Shown here: one piece after another, positions 1-9,481 of the stretch
Position numbering within the stretch: position 1 is the stretch's first letter
Layout: each line of letters begins with the position of its first letter
NCBI GenBank assembly: GCA_030528455.1
Contig: JAUMYW010000002.1
Location: 62,001 to 126,000, forward strand
Source of the DNA: Neisseria sp.
Lineage (GTDB): Bacteria; Pseudomonadota; Gammaproteobacteria; Burkholderiales; Neisseriaceae
Length of the DNA stretch: 64,000 nucleotides
Direction: 5' to 3'
Notes under the pieces: generated by a model
Database searches by the model: none
What the model saw: the letters and a program-made list of their open reading frames with translations, nothing else
Told to the model about the DNA's origin: nothing
Program-made: the position numbers and the translations under genes

Positions 1-195
<195 letters not shown>

Positions 196-201
196 ATTTC
201 C

Positions 202-236
202 CAAGCCGTCTGCCGTTCCCGCCTGCAGACGGCTTG
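202..236 (+). terminator. Inverted DUS pair, likely argB terminator
   Basis: CAAGCCGTCTGC at 202-213 pairs with GCAGACGGCTTG at 225-236, a perfect 12-bp stem. It lies just after the argB stop. There is no strong T-run, so termination is inferred from position and from the common use of paired DUS as terminators in Neisseria. Confidence 0.6.
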
Positions 237-402
237 ACTGTTTCCCACCCGCAAAACGGCACTCAAAACTGCGATTCGGCTTCCCGTCGGACGTTTACAT
301 CGCCGAATCCGTCGGGAAATTTGTGCAATCCCCTTGCCATACGGCTGCGCAAAGAGTATTTTTAACCTTTTTTAACCAAACACACCGCCGGAAAATCCGA
401 TT

Positions 403-1404
403 ATGAATAAACGAGAAGCCCCCGCCGTATTCGGCAGCGTATTCCATGCAGAAATGCCGGTTTTAACTTTTGCAGACGGCGCATGGCTGCCTGTCCGCTG
501 GCAGTCTTCGCAGGAAATCTCCATGCCTGCCGGCGCGCACGGCCTGCATTACGGCAGCGAATGCTTTGAAGGTCTGAAAGCCTTCCGCCAAGCTGACGGC
601 GGCATCGTACTGTTCCGTCCCGAAGCCAATATCGCACGCATGCAGCAAAGCGCACGCCTGCTCAACCTGCCCGTCCCCGAACACGAAGCGTTTCTGACCG
701 CATTAATCGAGCTGACCGACCGGGCCGCAGACGAAATTCCAGATGCACCGGCCGCACTCTACCTGCGCCCGACCCTGATCGGCACCGACCCCATTATCGG
801 CAAAGCCGGCACACCGTCCGAAAGTGCCGTCCTGTATATTCTGGCATCCCCTGTCGGCGATTATTTCAAAGCCGGCGCGCCGATGAAACTATTGGTGGAA
901 ACCGAACATATGCGCTGCGCCCCGCACATGGGTCGCATCAAATGCGGCGGCAACTACGCCTCCGCCCTGCCTTGGGTGTTGAAAGCCAAAGCCGAACACG
1001 GCGCGCATCAGGTTCTGTTCTGTCCGAACGGAGACGTACAGGAAACCGGAGCGTCAAACTTCGCCCTGATTAACGGCAACGAAATCATCACCAAACCGCT
1101 GAGCAGCGAATTTCTGCACGGCATTACCCGCGACACCGTTCTGACCGTCGCCCGTGATTCAGGCTACACCGTTACCGAACGCAATTTCACAGTCGATGAA
1201 CTAAAATCCGCCGTTCAAAACGGTGCGGAAGCCATTCTCACAGGCACCGCAGCCGTCATCTCGCCGGTTACCTCTTTCGTTATCGGCGGTGAAGAAATCG
1301 CCGTACAGAGCCAAGAACGCGGCAAGGCTATCCGCAAAGCAGTAACCGACATCCAATACGGTTATACGTCCGATCCCTACAACTGGCTGATCAAAGTCAG
1401 ATAA
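403..1404 (+). CDS. ilvE: Branched-chain amino acid aminotransferase
   Basis: This 333-residue protein is a class IV PLP aminotransferase. It interconverts leucine, isoleucine and valine with their 2-oxo acids using glutamate/2-oxoglutarate. Near the N-terminus it has the HGLHYGSECFEGLKAF block (about residues 46-61). The likely PLP lysine is K180 in GRIKCGGNY, and QETGASNFALI follows, which positions the cofactor. The length is close to that of other class IV enzymes of the longer IlvE type. The ATG at 403 follows an AT-rich leader of about 200 bp after argB, so the gene probably has its own promoter. ygfZ follows 83 bp downstream. Assignment to IlvE rather than D-amino-acid transaminase rests on overall similarity and length. 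Confidence 0.95.
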   Translation: MNKREAPAVFGSVFHAEMPVLTFADGAWLPVRWQSSQEISMPAGAHGLHYGSECFEGLKAFRQADGGIVLFRPEANIARMQQSARLLNLPVPEHEAFLTALIELTDRAADEIPDAPAALYLRPTLIGTDPIIGKAGTPSESAVLYILASPVGDYFKAGAPMKLLVETEHMRCAPHMGRIKCGGNYASALPWVLKAKAEHGAHQVLFCPNGDVQETGASNFALINGNEIITKPLSSEFLHGITRDTVLTVARDSGYTVTERNFTVDELKSAVQNGAEAILTGTAAVISPVTSFVIGGEEIAVQSQERGKAIRKAVTDIQYGYTSDPYNWLIKVR

Positions 1405-1442
1405 GCCCCTCGGCCGTTTGCACAACGGCTGATTTTGTACCC

Positions 1443-1472
1443 GATCTGCAGACAGTATGCCGTCTGCAGATC
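1443..1472. repeat. Hairpin with DUS between ilvE and ygfZ
   Basis: GATCTGCAGAC at 1443-1453 pairs with GTCTGCAGATC at 1462-1472 around an 8-base loop. The right arm includes the DUS core GCCGTCTGCA. The hairpin sits immediately before the ygfZ ribosome binding site (AAGGAA), so it could act as an ilvE terminator or alter ygfZ translation. Function is inferred. Confidence 0.5.
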
Positions 1473-1487
1473 GCAAGGAAACACCAT

Positions 1488-2348
1488 ATGCACACATCGC
1501 TTCTACCTTTCTTCGGCGTGGTGCGCGTCAGCGGCGAAGACCGCAGCACCTTTCTGCACGGACAACTGTCTAACCACATCAAAAATCTGGTACCAGGTTT
1601 GGCCGGATACTCCACCTACAATACCCCCAAAGGCCGTGTCATCGCCGATATGCTCGTTATCGCCCGCGAAGACGACCTACTGTTGCTGATGGCCAAAGAT
1701 TTGACGGAAAAAACCGTCAAACGCCTGAAAATGTTCGTTTTGCGGGCAAAAGTACAGTTTGAAATCTTGGAAAACTGGGGCGTTGCAGGCGAAACCGAAG
1801 CCGGCCTGCCCCCCCTGCCCGCCGAAAGTCCGCAATACACCTTTCCCTATACATTTGCAGACGGCATCATCACCCTGCCGCTGCCGCACCAGGGCTGCCT
1901 GAAAATCGGCGAAACCGCCAAACTGCCTGCATTTGACGGACAAGCAGAACAAGTCTGGCAAGCACATGAAATCCGCAGCGGCTATGCCTGGATCAGTGCC
2001 GACACCGGCGAAACCGCCGTTGCCCAAATGCTCAACCAGCACATTATCGGCGGCGTACATTTCAAAAAAGGCTGCTATCCCGGTCAGGAAATCATCGCCC
2101 GCGCCCAATACCGAGGGCAAGTCAAACGCGGTCTTGCCCTGCTGCAAACAACCACACCGTCTGCAGTCGGCAGCACGATAGAAGATGCAGACGGAAACGA
2201 AGCTGGCATCGTGCTAAACAGTGTTGCAGACGGCCCAAACGCGCTGAATCTGGCCGTTCTCAAACATTCCGCCGCAGAAACGGCATTAAACATTCTAGGC
2301 AATCCGGCAACAGTCGTTCAAACCTTCTTTCCGTCAAACAAATCCTGA
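1488..2348 (+). CDS. ygfZ: YgfZ/GcvT-like folate-binding protein for iron-sulfur cluster maintenance
   Basis: This 286-residue protein carries the YgfZ signature as FKKGCYPGQEIIARAQYRG at about residues 188-206, including the K-G-C-Y-x-G-Q-E block with the conserved cysteine. YgfZ proteins are related to the T-protein of the glycine cleavage system. They bind tetrahydrofolate and help maintain certain iron-sulfur enzymes. The N-terminal half contains FFGVVRVSGEDRSTFLHGQLSN, the usual start of the family. The ATG at 1488 has a good AAGGAA ribosome binding site 8 bases upstream. It is somewhat shorter than E. coli YgfZ. The precise client enzymes cannot be told from the sequence. Confidence 0.9.
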   Translation: MHTSLLPFFGVVRVSGEDRSTFLHGQLSNHIKNLVPGLAGYSTYNTPKGRVIADMLVIAREDDLLLLMAKDLTEKTVKRLKMFVLRAKVQFEILENWGVAGETEAGLPPLPAESPQYTFPYTFADGIITLPLPHQGCLKIGETAKLPAFDGQAEQVWQAHEIRSGYAWISADTGETAVAQMLNQHIIGGVHFKKGCYPGQEIIARAQYRGQVKRGLALLQTTTPSAVGSTIEDADGNEAGIVLNSVADGPNALNLAVLKHSAAETALNILGNPATVVQTFFPSNKS

Positions 2349-2715
2349 ATCCGCAAGTTTGCTCCGGCACAGCCACTCCGGACCATCTGCCAGATAACAA
2401 ACGTCCGCCCCAAAACGGACGCTGAGAAATGTGCAGACAATCGGCGACAAACGGAACAAAGTCCTGTCAATCGGGACTTGCCGGAATTTTTCGAACATGA
2501 TTGCGCCACGGAAAAAAACAAACTTCTGAAACATTTGGCTTTTGCAGGAAACACCTTTGGTCCGACAAACCGGACGGAACAATACAACAACGGACAGCAT
2601 ACGCTGCCGTACAAACGGGAAACGGAACAGCATACAAAAAACAATGCCGTCCGCATGATGTGCAGACGGCATCAATAATGTTTGCTTTCCGATACGGTAT
2701 TCCGCCCGTTCCCAA
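2349..2715. other. Convergent intergenic region ygfZ/fabB
   Basis: This 367-bp gap lies between the ends of ygfZ and fabB. Short open frames occur on both strands but none resembles a known protein or has a clear ribosome binding site. The only defined element is the imperfect DUS hairpin at 2644-2672. Confidence 0.5.
2644..2672. terminator. Imperfect inverted DUS between ygfZ and fabB
   Basis: ATGCCGTCCGCA at 2644-2655 pairs with TGCAGACGGCAT at 2661-2672 with one mismatch. It lies between the convergent ygfZ and fabB genes and could terminate either transcript. Confidence 0.45.
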
Positions 2716-3927
2716 TCAGACTCTGCTGAAAATCAGCGTGGCATTGGTGCCGCCGAAGCCAAAGCTGTTCGACATCACGGCGTTGAGCGTACGGTTTTGA
2801 TTTTCCAGCATAACCGGCATTCCGGCTGCGCGTTCATCCAAATTTTGAATGTTCGCGCTCGCGCAAACAAAATCGTTCTGCATCATCAAAATGGAATAAA
2901 TCGCTTCGTTCGAGCCGGCTGCGCCCAAAGCGTGTCCGCTCAGGGATTTGGTCGAACTGATCAGCGGAATGTCTTGTCCGGCAAACACTTCGGCAATCGC
3001 CGCCAGCTCTTTGGTATCGCCGACAGGCGTAGAAGTGCCGTGGGCGTTGATATAATCAACGCTTGCGCCGTGCTGTGCCAAAGCCATCTGCATACAGCGC
3101 ACCGCACCTTCACCGGACGGGGCAACCATATCGCTGCCGTCCGATGTCGCGCCGTAGCCCGTGAGTTCGCACAAAATATCGGCACCGCGCGCTTTGGCGT
3201 GTTCGTACTCTTCCAACACCAGCATGCTGCCGCCGCCGGAAATGACGAAACCGTCTCGGTCTGCATCGTACGCCCGGCTGGCCGTTTCCGGCGCATCATT
3301 ATATTTGCTCGACAATGCCCCCATCGCGTCAAACAGCGAACTGAGCTGCCAAGACACTTCTTCTCCGCCGCCGGCAAACACAATATCCTGTTTGCCCAAC
3401 TGAATCAATTCGGCCGCATGACCGATACAGTGCGCGCTGGTCGAACAAGCCGAACTGATAGAATAGTTCACGCCTTTAATTTGGAAAGGCGTTGCCAAAC
3501 AGGCAGCCACAGTCGAAGCCATGGTTTTCGTTACGCCGTACGGACCGACACGCTTGATGCCGCTTTCGCGCAGAATATCGGCAGCCTCTACCTGCGCGGA
3601 AGATGATGCGCCGCCGCTGCCTGCAACAATACCGGTACGGATATTGGAAACCTGTTCCGCCGTCAGTCCCGCGTGTTCGACGGCCTCTTTCATTGCAATA
3701 TAGGCATAAGCGGCGGCATTGCCCATAAAACGGAGAATTTTTCGGTCGATGTGTTCTTTCGGATCGATGTTTACCAAACCCGCCACTTGCGAACGCATAC
3801 CCATTTCGCGGTACACCGGTTCGGCAACAATGCCCGATTTAAGATTTTTTAAGGAAGCCAGAACTTCTTTCGCATTATTGCCCAAGCTTGACACAATGCC
3901 GATTCCGGTTACGACAACCCGTTTCAT
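2716..3927 (-). CDS. fabB: 3-oxoacyl-ACP synthase I (beta-ketoacyl-ACP synthase)
   Basis: This 403-residue protein condenses malonyl-ACP with acyl-ACP in fatty-acid elongation. The catalytic cysteine is C161 in [12 protein letters not shown]. The two active-site histidines lie in [12 protein letters not shown] and [12 protein letters not shown]. The N-terminal [16 protein letters not shown] and C-terminal [16 protein letters not shown] blocks are standard for FabB/FabF. FabB is chosen over FabF because fabA lies 77 bp upstream on the same strand, the usual pair for unsaturated fatty-acid synthesis, and because 403 residues matches FabB. The gene starts at an ATG preceded by GGAGAGAA. Assignment of the enzyme class is sure; FabB versus FabF is inferred from context. 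Confidence 0.93.
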   Translation of the reverse strand: MKRVVVTGIGIVSSLGNNAKEVLASLKNLKSGIVAEPVYREMGMRSQVAGLVNIDPKEHIDRKILRFMGNAAAYAYIAMKEAVEHAGLTAEQVSNIRTGIVAGSGGASSSAQVEAADILRESGIKRVGPYGVTKTMASTVAACLATPFQIKGVNYSISSACSTSAHCIGHAAELIQLGKQDIVFAGGGEEVSWQLSSLFDAMGALSSKYNDAPETASRAYDADRDGFVISGGGSMLVLEEYEHAKARGADILCELTGYGATSDGSDMVAPSGEGAVRCMQMALAQHGASVDYINAHGTSTPVGDTKELAAIAEVFAGQDIPLISSTKSLSGHALGAAGSNEAIYSILMMQNDFVCASANIQNLDERAAGMPVMLENQNRTLNAVMSNSFGFGGTNATLIFSRV

Positions 3928-4004
3928 ATTTTCTCTCCAGAAAAAACCTGCAGTCCGAGCCGTCCGCCCATCTCTGCGAAGACAGATGCAGACGGCATCA
4001 ATAA

Positions 4005-4529
4005 TTAAAAATCGTCCGTACTGGTAAACAAACCGACCCGCAATCCGTTACCCTCGTAAATCTTGCGCCCGTCAACCGACATCTCGGCATCTGCAATACC
4101 CAACACCAGCTTGCTGTTCATCACCCGCTTGATGTGGATGTGATAAGTAACCTTTTTATGTTTCGGCAAAACTTGGCCGGTAAACTTCACTTCGGCGCAG
4201 CCCAAAGCACGACCCCGCCCGGGCGCACCCGTCCAGCCCAGGAAAAAGCCGACCAACTGCCACATCGCATCCAGACCCAGGCAGCCCGGCATCACCGGAT
4301 CGCCTTCAAAGTGACAGCCGAAAAACCACAAATCGGGATGAATGTCCAGCTCGGCAACAATTTCGCCTTTGCCGTATTTTCCGCCGTCCGCCGTAATGCT
4401 GACGATGCGGTCAACCATCAGCATATCAGGCAAGGGAAGCTGGGCATTGCCTTCTCCGAACAGTCCGCCTTTTCCGCAGGCGAGCAGTTCTTCTTTGGTA
4501 TAGCTGTTTTGAGGAACAAAAGTAGTCAT
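4005..4529 (-). CDS. fabA: 3-hydroxydecanoyl-ACP dehydratase/isomerase
   Basis: This 174-residue enzyme dehydrates 3-hydroxyacyl-ACP and isomerises trans-2 to cis-3-decenoyl-ACP, the branch point to unsaturated fatty acids. The active-site pair is H73 in [14 protein letters not shown] and D87 in [17 protein letters not shown], both at the expected positions for FabA. The length fits FabA (about 170) rather than FabZ (about 145). fabB follows, so the two are probably one operon. The start ATG at 4529 has AAGGATT upstream. Transcription must start in the 322-bp gap shared with aroA. Confidence 0.96.
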   Translation of the reverse strand: MTTFVPQNSYTKEELLACGKGGLFGEGNAQLPLPDMLMVDRIVSITADGGKYGKGEIVAELDIHPDLWFFGCHFEGDPVMPGCLGLDAMWQLVGFFLGWTGAPGRGRALGCAEVKFTGQVLPKHKKVTYHIHIKRVMNSKLVLGIADAEMSVDGRKIYEGNGLRVGLFTSTDDF

Positions 4530-4851
4530 GTGAATCCTTATGAAAAGTCTGCCGCACGTCGGCGGATTAGATTTTAGATACTTAACTCTAAAAATAGCGG
4601 ATTTTAGCTGCCGAACGACTGCATGACAAGCTGCGAAGCTCGCCTTTCCGCGATTTTACACAGCAGACGGTTTTCGGTTCCAACCGCGCATCCCTTTTCC
4701 CGCACAAGCAAAAAAAACGCAACCGCCCTTTTCCCTTCCGAATCCGTCCTTGACCGATTAAGCCGTCTGCAGCCTCACTTTTGCCCCCATTCTGCGATGC
4801 CTATATAATGTCTCTCTTTATCCGACTTTTATTGTTACCCGAACCACAGCC
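4530..4851. other. Divergent intergenic region fabA/aroA
   Basis: This 322-bp gap separates the divergent fabA and aroA starts. It contains the aroA promoter candidate at 4781-4809 and a DUS copy near 4763-4772. An AT-rich block next to fabA (about 4566-4605) probably holds the fabA promoter, but no clear hexamer pair was found there. No coding sequence was recognised. Confidence 0.5.
4781..4809 (+). promoter_or_regulatory. Candidate sigma-70 promoter of aroA
   Basis: TTGCCC at 4781-4786 and a perfect TATAAT at 4804-4809 are separated by 17 bases. The -10 element lies about 43 bp before the aroA ATG. Function is inferred from consensus fit. Confidence 0.6.
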
Positions 4852-6171
4852 ATGACCGACTGCCTCCGCCTTCCCGCCCTAATGCTGCACAACGGCAGCA
4901 TCGCCCTGCCCGGCTCGAAAAGCATCAGCAACCGAACGCTGCTGCTGGCCGCCCTCTCCGACGGCATATGCGAAATCCGTTCGCTGCTCAAATCGGACGA
5001 CACCGACCGTATGCTCGAAGCCCTTGCCGCCTTGGGTACAACAATCGAACCGCTTGCAGACGGCATCGTCCGCATACACGGCTGCAACGGCCGTTTTCCG
5101 GCAGAACGTGCCGATTTGTTTTTAGGCAATGCGGGAACAGCCTTCCGCCCGCTGACGGCTGCTTTGGCGGTTTTGAGCGGCGATTTCCGTCTGCACGGCG
5201 TGCCGCGTATGCACGAACGCCCTATCGGTGATTTGGTCGATGCGCTGCGTCAGGTCGGCTCGACAATCACCTATGAAGCAAACGAAGGCTATCCGCCTTT
5301 GCATATCGGACGGCGTAAAGACAGCGGCGTACGGCGCATATCCGTCAAAGGCAATGTTTCCAGCCAGTTTCTCACCGCCCTGCTGATGGCCTTGCCGCTG
5401 ACCGGCGAAGCGTTTGAAATCGCAGTCGAAGGCGAATTGATTTCGAAACCCTATATCGACATCACCTTGAATCTGATGGCGCAATTCGGCGTTCGTGCGG
5501 AACACGACGCTTACCGTCTGTTCCGTCTGCCTGCGGATGCCGTTTACCGTGCGCCTTCCGTTGTCAATGTAGAAGGCGACGCTTCGAGTGCATCCTACTT
5601 CCTCGCAGCCGGCCTGCTTTCGGGCAAAGCCGTCCGCGTAACCGGCTTGGGTAAAAACGCCATTCAGGGCGATGTGGCATTTGCCTGCGAACTGGAAAAA
5701 ATTGGCGCATCCGTCGTATGGGGCGACGACTTTATCGAAGTATCCCGCGCAGACAACTCAGACATTCAGGCATTCGATTTGGATGCCAACCACATTCCCG
5801 ATGCCGCCATGACTCTGGCCGTTGTCGCCTTAGCAGCCCCTGGCCGCTGCTCCATCCGAAATATCGCTTCCTGGCGCGTGAAGGAAACCGACCGCATCGC
5901 GGCAATGGCTGCCGAATTACGGAAAATCGGCGCAACGGTCGAAGAAGAACACGATGCGATACACATCACACCACCGTCCGAACTGCTTGCCGATGCCCGT
6001 ATCGACACCTACGACGACCACCGTATGGCCATGTGTTTTTCGCTCGTATCACTGTTGGGCGTACCGGTGATTATCAACGATCCGAAATGCACGCATAAAA
6101 CTTTCCCGACCTATTTCGACACTTTCTTATCGCTGGCCGACCTGCCGCCGGTAAAAGAAACCGGAATTTAA
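4852..6171 (+). CDS. aroA: 3-phosphoshikimate 1-carboxyvinyltransferase (EPSP synthase)
   Basis: This 439-residue enzyme joins shikimate-3-phosphate and phosphoenolpyruvate in the shikimate pathway. The N-terminal [18 protein letters not shown] block (K23 region) binds both substrates. [20 protein letters not shown] and the C-terminal [22 protein letters not shown] are diagnostic family motifs. The length fits class I EPSP synthases. The start at 4852 lies downstream of a near-consensus promoter. bioF begins 12 bp after the stop, with a DUS in the gap, so the two may be cotranscribed although their pathways differ. Confidence 0.97.
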   Translation: MTDCLRLPALMLHNGSIALPGSKSISNRTLLLAALSDGICEIRSLLKSDDTDRMLEALAALGTTIEPLADGIVRIHGCNGRFPAERADLFLGNAGTAFRPLTAALAVLSGDFRLHGVPRMHERPIGDLVDALRQVGSTITYEANEGYPPLHIGRRKDSGVRRISVKGNVSSQFLTALLMALPLTGEAFEIAVEGELISKPYIDITLNLMAQFGVRAEHDAYRLFRLPADAVYRAPSVVNVEGDASSASYFLAAGLLSGKAVRVTGLGKNAIQGDVAFACELEKIGASVVWGDDFIEVSRADNSDIQAFDLDANHIPDAAMTLAVVALAAPGRCSIRNIASWRVKETDRIAAMAAELRKIGATVEEEHDAIHITPPSELLADARIDTYDDHRMAMCFSLVSLLGVPVIINDPKCTHKTFPTYFDTFLSLADLPPVKETGI

Positions 6172-6183
6172 GCTGCAGACGGC

Positions 6184-7350
6184 ATGAAAACACTTTGGCA
6201 ACAGCATATCAACCAGGCTTTGGACAACCGCCGGCAACAGCAGGCTCTCCGCAGCCGTACCGCGCGGCAAAGCGACACTTTGCCTCCCTTGATCTCGCAC
6301 GGCGGCAAAACACTGTTGAATTTCGGCAGCAACGACTATCTCGGCCTGAGCCGCCACCCTGACATCATTACCGCATGGCAGCAGGCTTTGGCCGAATACG
6401 GCTGCGGCAGCACCGGCTCTCCGCTCTTGTGCGGCCACACCGAAGCGCACGAAAACCTGGAAAGCGAACTTGCCCGCTGGCAAGGCTATGATGCCGCCCT
6501 GCTGTTCGCCGGCGGTTTTGCCGCCAATCAAGCCGTTTTACTCAGCCTGCTCGACAAAGATGCCGTATTCTTGGGCGACAAACTCTGCCACGCCTCCATG
6601 CAGGAAGCCGCAGCCTTATCGGGAGCACTCTTCCGCCGCTTCCCCCATCAGGATTACCGCCGTTTGGAAACACTGTTGCAACAATACGCCGGACGGAGGA
6701 TTCTGGTCGGCAGCGAAGGCATATTCAGCATGGACGGCGATTCGGCCGACTTATGCCGTCTGCAACAGTTGTGCCGCGAATACGGAGCATGGCTGATGCT
6801 GGACGACGCACACGGAGCAGGCATCAGAGGCAGCGAAGGGCGCGGCAGCGCAAATGCCGCAGGCATAAAACCCGACATTCTCCTCATCACTTTCGGCAAA
6901 GCCTTCGGCTGCATGGGATCAGCAGTTTTATGCAGCCGCGAAACAGCCGTCTATCTGACACAGTTTGCCCGGCATCTGGTATACAGCACCGCCATGCCTG
7001 CGGCCCAAGCCGCCGCTCTGTCGGCCGCCTTAACCGCCGTCCGTCGCGCAGACTGCTTGCGGGATCAACTTGACAGCAATATCCGCCTGTTTCACAGACT
7101 GATGCGGCAAAACGGCCTGCACAACAGGCTGATACCGTCTGCAAGCCCGATACAACCCCTGATTTGCGGCAGCAACCAAGCAGCCCTTACCGCCGCCGAA
7201 AAAATGCTCCAACAAGACTGTTATACCCCCGCCATCCGCCCCCCGACCGTACCGAACGCACAAGCCCGATTACGCATCACACTCAGCGCGGCACACCGGG
7301 AAGCACACATCATACGTCTTTGCGAAAGCCTTCACCATGCCTTACGATAA
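6184..7350 (+). CDS. bioF: 8-amino-7-oxononanoate synthase
   Basis: This 388-residue PLP enzyme condenses pimeloyl-ACP or pimeloyl-CoA with alanine in biotin synthesis. The protein has FGSNDYLGLSRHP, YGCGSTGSPLLCGHTEAHENLE, LDDAHGAG (D208 binds the cofactor ring) and the PLP lysine K239 in ITFGKAFGCMGSA. These match alpha-oxoamine synthases of the BioF type. The end of the gene overlaps the start of bioC by 14 bp, which implies translational coupling. The region is DUS-poor internally apart from a copy overlapping the start region near 6173. Confidence 0.95.
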   Translation: MKTLWQQHINQALDNRRQQQALRSRTARQSDTLPPLISHGGKTLLNFGSNDYLGLSRHPDIITAWQQALAEYGCGSTGSPLLCGHTEAHENLESELARWQGYDAALLFAGGFAANQAVLLSLLDKDAVFLGDKLCHASMQEAAALSGALFRRFPHQDYRRLETLLQQYAGRRILVGSEGIFSMDGDSADLCRLQQLCREYGAWLMLDDAHGAGIRGSEGRGSANAAGIKPDILLITFGKAFGCMGSAVLCSRETAVYLTQFARHLVYSTAMPAAQAAALSAALTAVRRADCLRDQLDSNIRLFHRLMRQNGLHNRLIPSASPIQPLICGSNQAALTAAEKMLQQDCYTPAIRPPTVPNAQARLRITLSAAHREAHIIRLCESLHHALR

Positions 7351-8101
7351 ACGGCAGATAGCCCGAAACTTCAGTGCTGCCGCCGAACGTTACGACAGTG
7401 CCGCCGACATCCAGCGCGAAAGCGGACGGCTGCTGCTCGAACATGCGGGCAGCACATTTTCAGACAATCTTAACGGTCAAATCCTTCTCGACATCGGTGC
7501 CGGAAGCGGCCGTTTCAGCAGACAGCTTCAAACACAGGGAGCAGAAGTATACGCACTCGATCTGGCCGAAGGCATGTTGCGCCATATCCGCCGCATCACT
7601 CCCGATTTTCCCTGCATACTCGCCGATGCCGAACATCTGCCGCTGCCGGAGAACAGCGCAGATTTCTGTTTCAGCAATCTGACCGTACAATGGTGCAGCC
7701 TCAGCCGCACACTGGCCGAAATGCGCCGAGTAACCAAACCAGGCGGTACCATCGCCGTCAGCACACTTGCAGACGGCAGTCTCGCCCAACTCAAACAAGC
7801 CTGGCAGGCTGCCGACTCTTCCCCCCACGTCAACACCTTTCTGAACACATCCGACATTACCTCCGCCGCCGCCGATGCAGACATCCGCCTCCACAACCTG
7901 ACCGCCCGCTTCCCCTGCCTGCGCGAACTGCTGCACAGTCTCAAAACCATAGGCGCAAACCATGTAGGCAACCGCAGCGGCGGACTGACAGGCAAACACC
8001 GCTGGCAACGCTTCGTCCAAACCTATGAAGCTTTCCGCGATACAGACGGCCTCTACCCGCTCGATTACCGCATCGCCACCATCGTCATCCGCCTTCCCTA
8101 A
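7337..8101 (+). CDS. bioC: Malonyl-ACP O-methyltransferase
   Basis: This 254-residue SAM-dependent methyltransferase begins MPYDKRQIARNFSAAAERYD, the usual start of BioC. It has the SAM-binding block ILLDIGAGSGRFSRQL near residues 51-66 and then LPLPENSADFCFSNLTVQWC, which is characteristic of BioC. The enzyme methylates malonyl-ACP so that it can enter fatty-acid elongation and become the pimeloyl moiety of biotin. Its start lies inside bioF, which supports a bioFC operon. No bioH, bioG or other esterase gene that would finish the route is visible in the window. Confidence 0.92.
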   Translation: MPYDKRQIARNFSAAAERYDSAADIQRESGRLLLEHAGSTFSDNLNGQILLDIGAGSGRFSRQLQTQGAEVYALDLAEGMLRHIRRITPDFPCILADAEHLPLPENSADFCFSNLTVQWCSLSRTLAEMRRVTKPGGTIAVSTLADGSLAQLKQAWQAADSSPHVNTFLNTSDITSAAADADIRLHNLTARFPCLRELLHSLKTIGANHVGNRSGGLTGKHRWQRFVQTYEAFRDTDGLYPLDYRIATIVIRLP

Positions 8102-8181
8102 ACCGTTTTTTACAGGCTGCAAACCGCCCGTAAACAGACAAAAGGCGTACAATAAACACTTGCCGCACGACAACATCGAAC

Positions 8182-8209
8182 TTTACTTTTTCTTATTTTA
8201 TGCCATAAT
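8182..8209 (+). promoter_or_regulatory. Possible recA promoter
   Basis: TTTACT at 8182-8187 and CATAAT at 8204-8209 are separated by 16 bases in an AT-rich leader upstream of recA. No LexA-type palindrome was seen. The match is moderate and the call is tentative. Confidence 0.35.
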
Positions 8210-8260
8210 TTCTAAAAATTTTCTTAGTCGAACTATATTTTTCCAGCAACAGGATTCCCC

Positions 8261-9346
8261 ATGTCAGAAAAAAGCAAAAAATCCAACAGCGGCATCAGCA
8301 CCGAAACCGACAAAAGCAAAGCCTTGGCTGCCGCCTTGGAACAAATCGAAAAAAGCTTCGGCAAAGGCTCCATCATGAAAATGGACGGCAGCCATCAAGA
8401 AGAAAACCTAGAAGTCGTTTCCACCGGTTCGCTCGGCTTGGACTTGGCACTCGGCGTAGGCGGTCTGCCGCGCGGCAGGATTGTCGAAATCTTCGGCCCG
8501 GAGTCGTCCGGCAAAACCACTCTTTGCCTGGAAGCCATCGCACAGTGCCAAAAAAACGGCGGCTTGTGCGCCTTTATCGATGCCGAACACGCATTCGATC
8601 CGATTTATGCCCGAAAACTCGGTGTCAAGGTCGAAGAACTTTACCTCTCCCAACCCGACACCGGCGAGCAAGCATTGGAAATCTGCGATACTTTAGTACG
8701 TTCCGGTGCAGTGGATATGGTCGTTGTCGACTCAGTAGCCGCCCTTGTCCCCAAAGCCGAAATCGAAGGCGATATGGGCGACAGCCACGTCGGCCTACAC
8801 GCCCGCCTGATGAGCCAAGCTCTGCGCAAACTGACCGGCCATATCAAAAAAACCAATACGCTGGTGGTATTCATCAACCAAATCCGCATGAAAATCGGCG
8901 TAGTATACGGCAGCCCCGAAACCACGACCGGCGGCAACGCGCTGAAATTTTACGCCTCCGTCCGATTGGATATCCGAAAAGGCAGTCCCATTAAAAAAGG
9001 TGATGAAATTTTAGGCAATGAAACCCGCGTCAAAGTCATCAAAAACAAAGTTGCCCCGCCTTTCCGCCAAGCGGAATTCGATATTCTGTTCGGCGAAGGA
9101 GTCAGCTGGGAAGGAGAACTAATCGATATCGGTGCGCAATACAAAATCATCGAAAAATCAGGTGCCTGGTACAGCTACAACGGAAGCAAAATCGGTCAGG
9201 GCAAAGACAATGTACGCAACTGGCTGAAAGACAACCATGAAGTCGCCGAAGAAATCGCCGCCAAAATCCGCGATGTCTGCGGCACAACCGTACACATTAC
9301 CGAGGGCAAATTGGACGAAACCGACGGCGAACAGCCTGAAGAATAA
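8261..9346 (+). CDS. recA: Recombinase RecA
   Basis: This 361-residue protein forms ATP-dependent filaments on single-stranded DNA and catalyses strand exchange. In naturally competent Neisseria it is needed for transformation and pilin variation. The Walker A motif is GPESSGKTT at about residues 79-87, and [21 protein letters not shown] is the Walker B and L1 region. [21 protein letters not shown] contains the L2 DNA-binding loop. The acidic C-terminal tail ([11 protein letters not shown]) is usual. The start at 8261 follows CAACAGGATTCCCC. A 13-bp inverted DUS pair follows the stop. Confidence 0.98.
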   Translation: MSEKSKKSNSGISTETDKSKALAAALEQIEKSFGKGSIMKMDGSHQEENLEVVSTGSLGLDLALGVGGLPRGRIVEIFGPESSGKTTLCLEAIAQCQKNGGLCAFIDAEHAFDPIYARKLGVKVEELYLSQPDTGEQALEICDTLVRSGAVDMVVVDSVAALVPKAEIEGDMGDSHVGLHARLMSQALRKLTGHIKKTNTLVVFINQIRMKIGVVYGSPETTTGGNALKFYASVRLDIRKGSPIKKGDEILGNETRVKVIKNKVAPPFRQAEFDILFGEGVSWEGELIDIGAQYKIIEKSGAWYSYNGSKIGQGKDNVRNWLKDNHEVAEEIAAKIRDVCGTTVHITEGKLDETDGEQPEE

Positions 9347-9357
9347 TTCCGCCCGAG

Positions 9358-9407
9358 AAGCCGTCTGCACAGCAATCCCAGAGAAAGATAAGCCGTGCAG
9401 ACGGCTT
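9358..9407 (+). terminator. Inverted DUS pair downstream of recA
   Basis: AAGCCGTCTGCAC at 9358-9370 pairs perfectly with GTGCAGACGGCTT at 9395-9407 over 13 bp. It lies 12 bp after the recA stop and before trpE. It is a probable recA terminator. Confidence 0.65.
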
Positions 9408-9481
9408 TCCACATCGCCACAGCAGAGGGGAAGTGTTATACTTCGCCAATTTACCTTCCGATTCGTATTACTCTCCCCGTC

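Noticed and set aside
2797-3606. A 269-residue plus-strand open frame opposite fabB
   Set aside because: It runs fully antisense to fabB, has no ribosome binding site, and has a composition expected of a mirror frame.
8102-8260. A LexA box upstream of recA
   Set aside because: No CTG-N10-CAG palindrome is present, in line with the absence of a classical SOS response in Neisseria.
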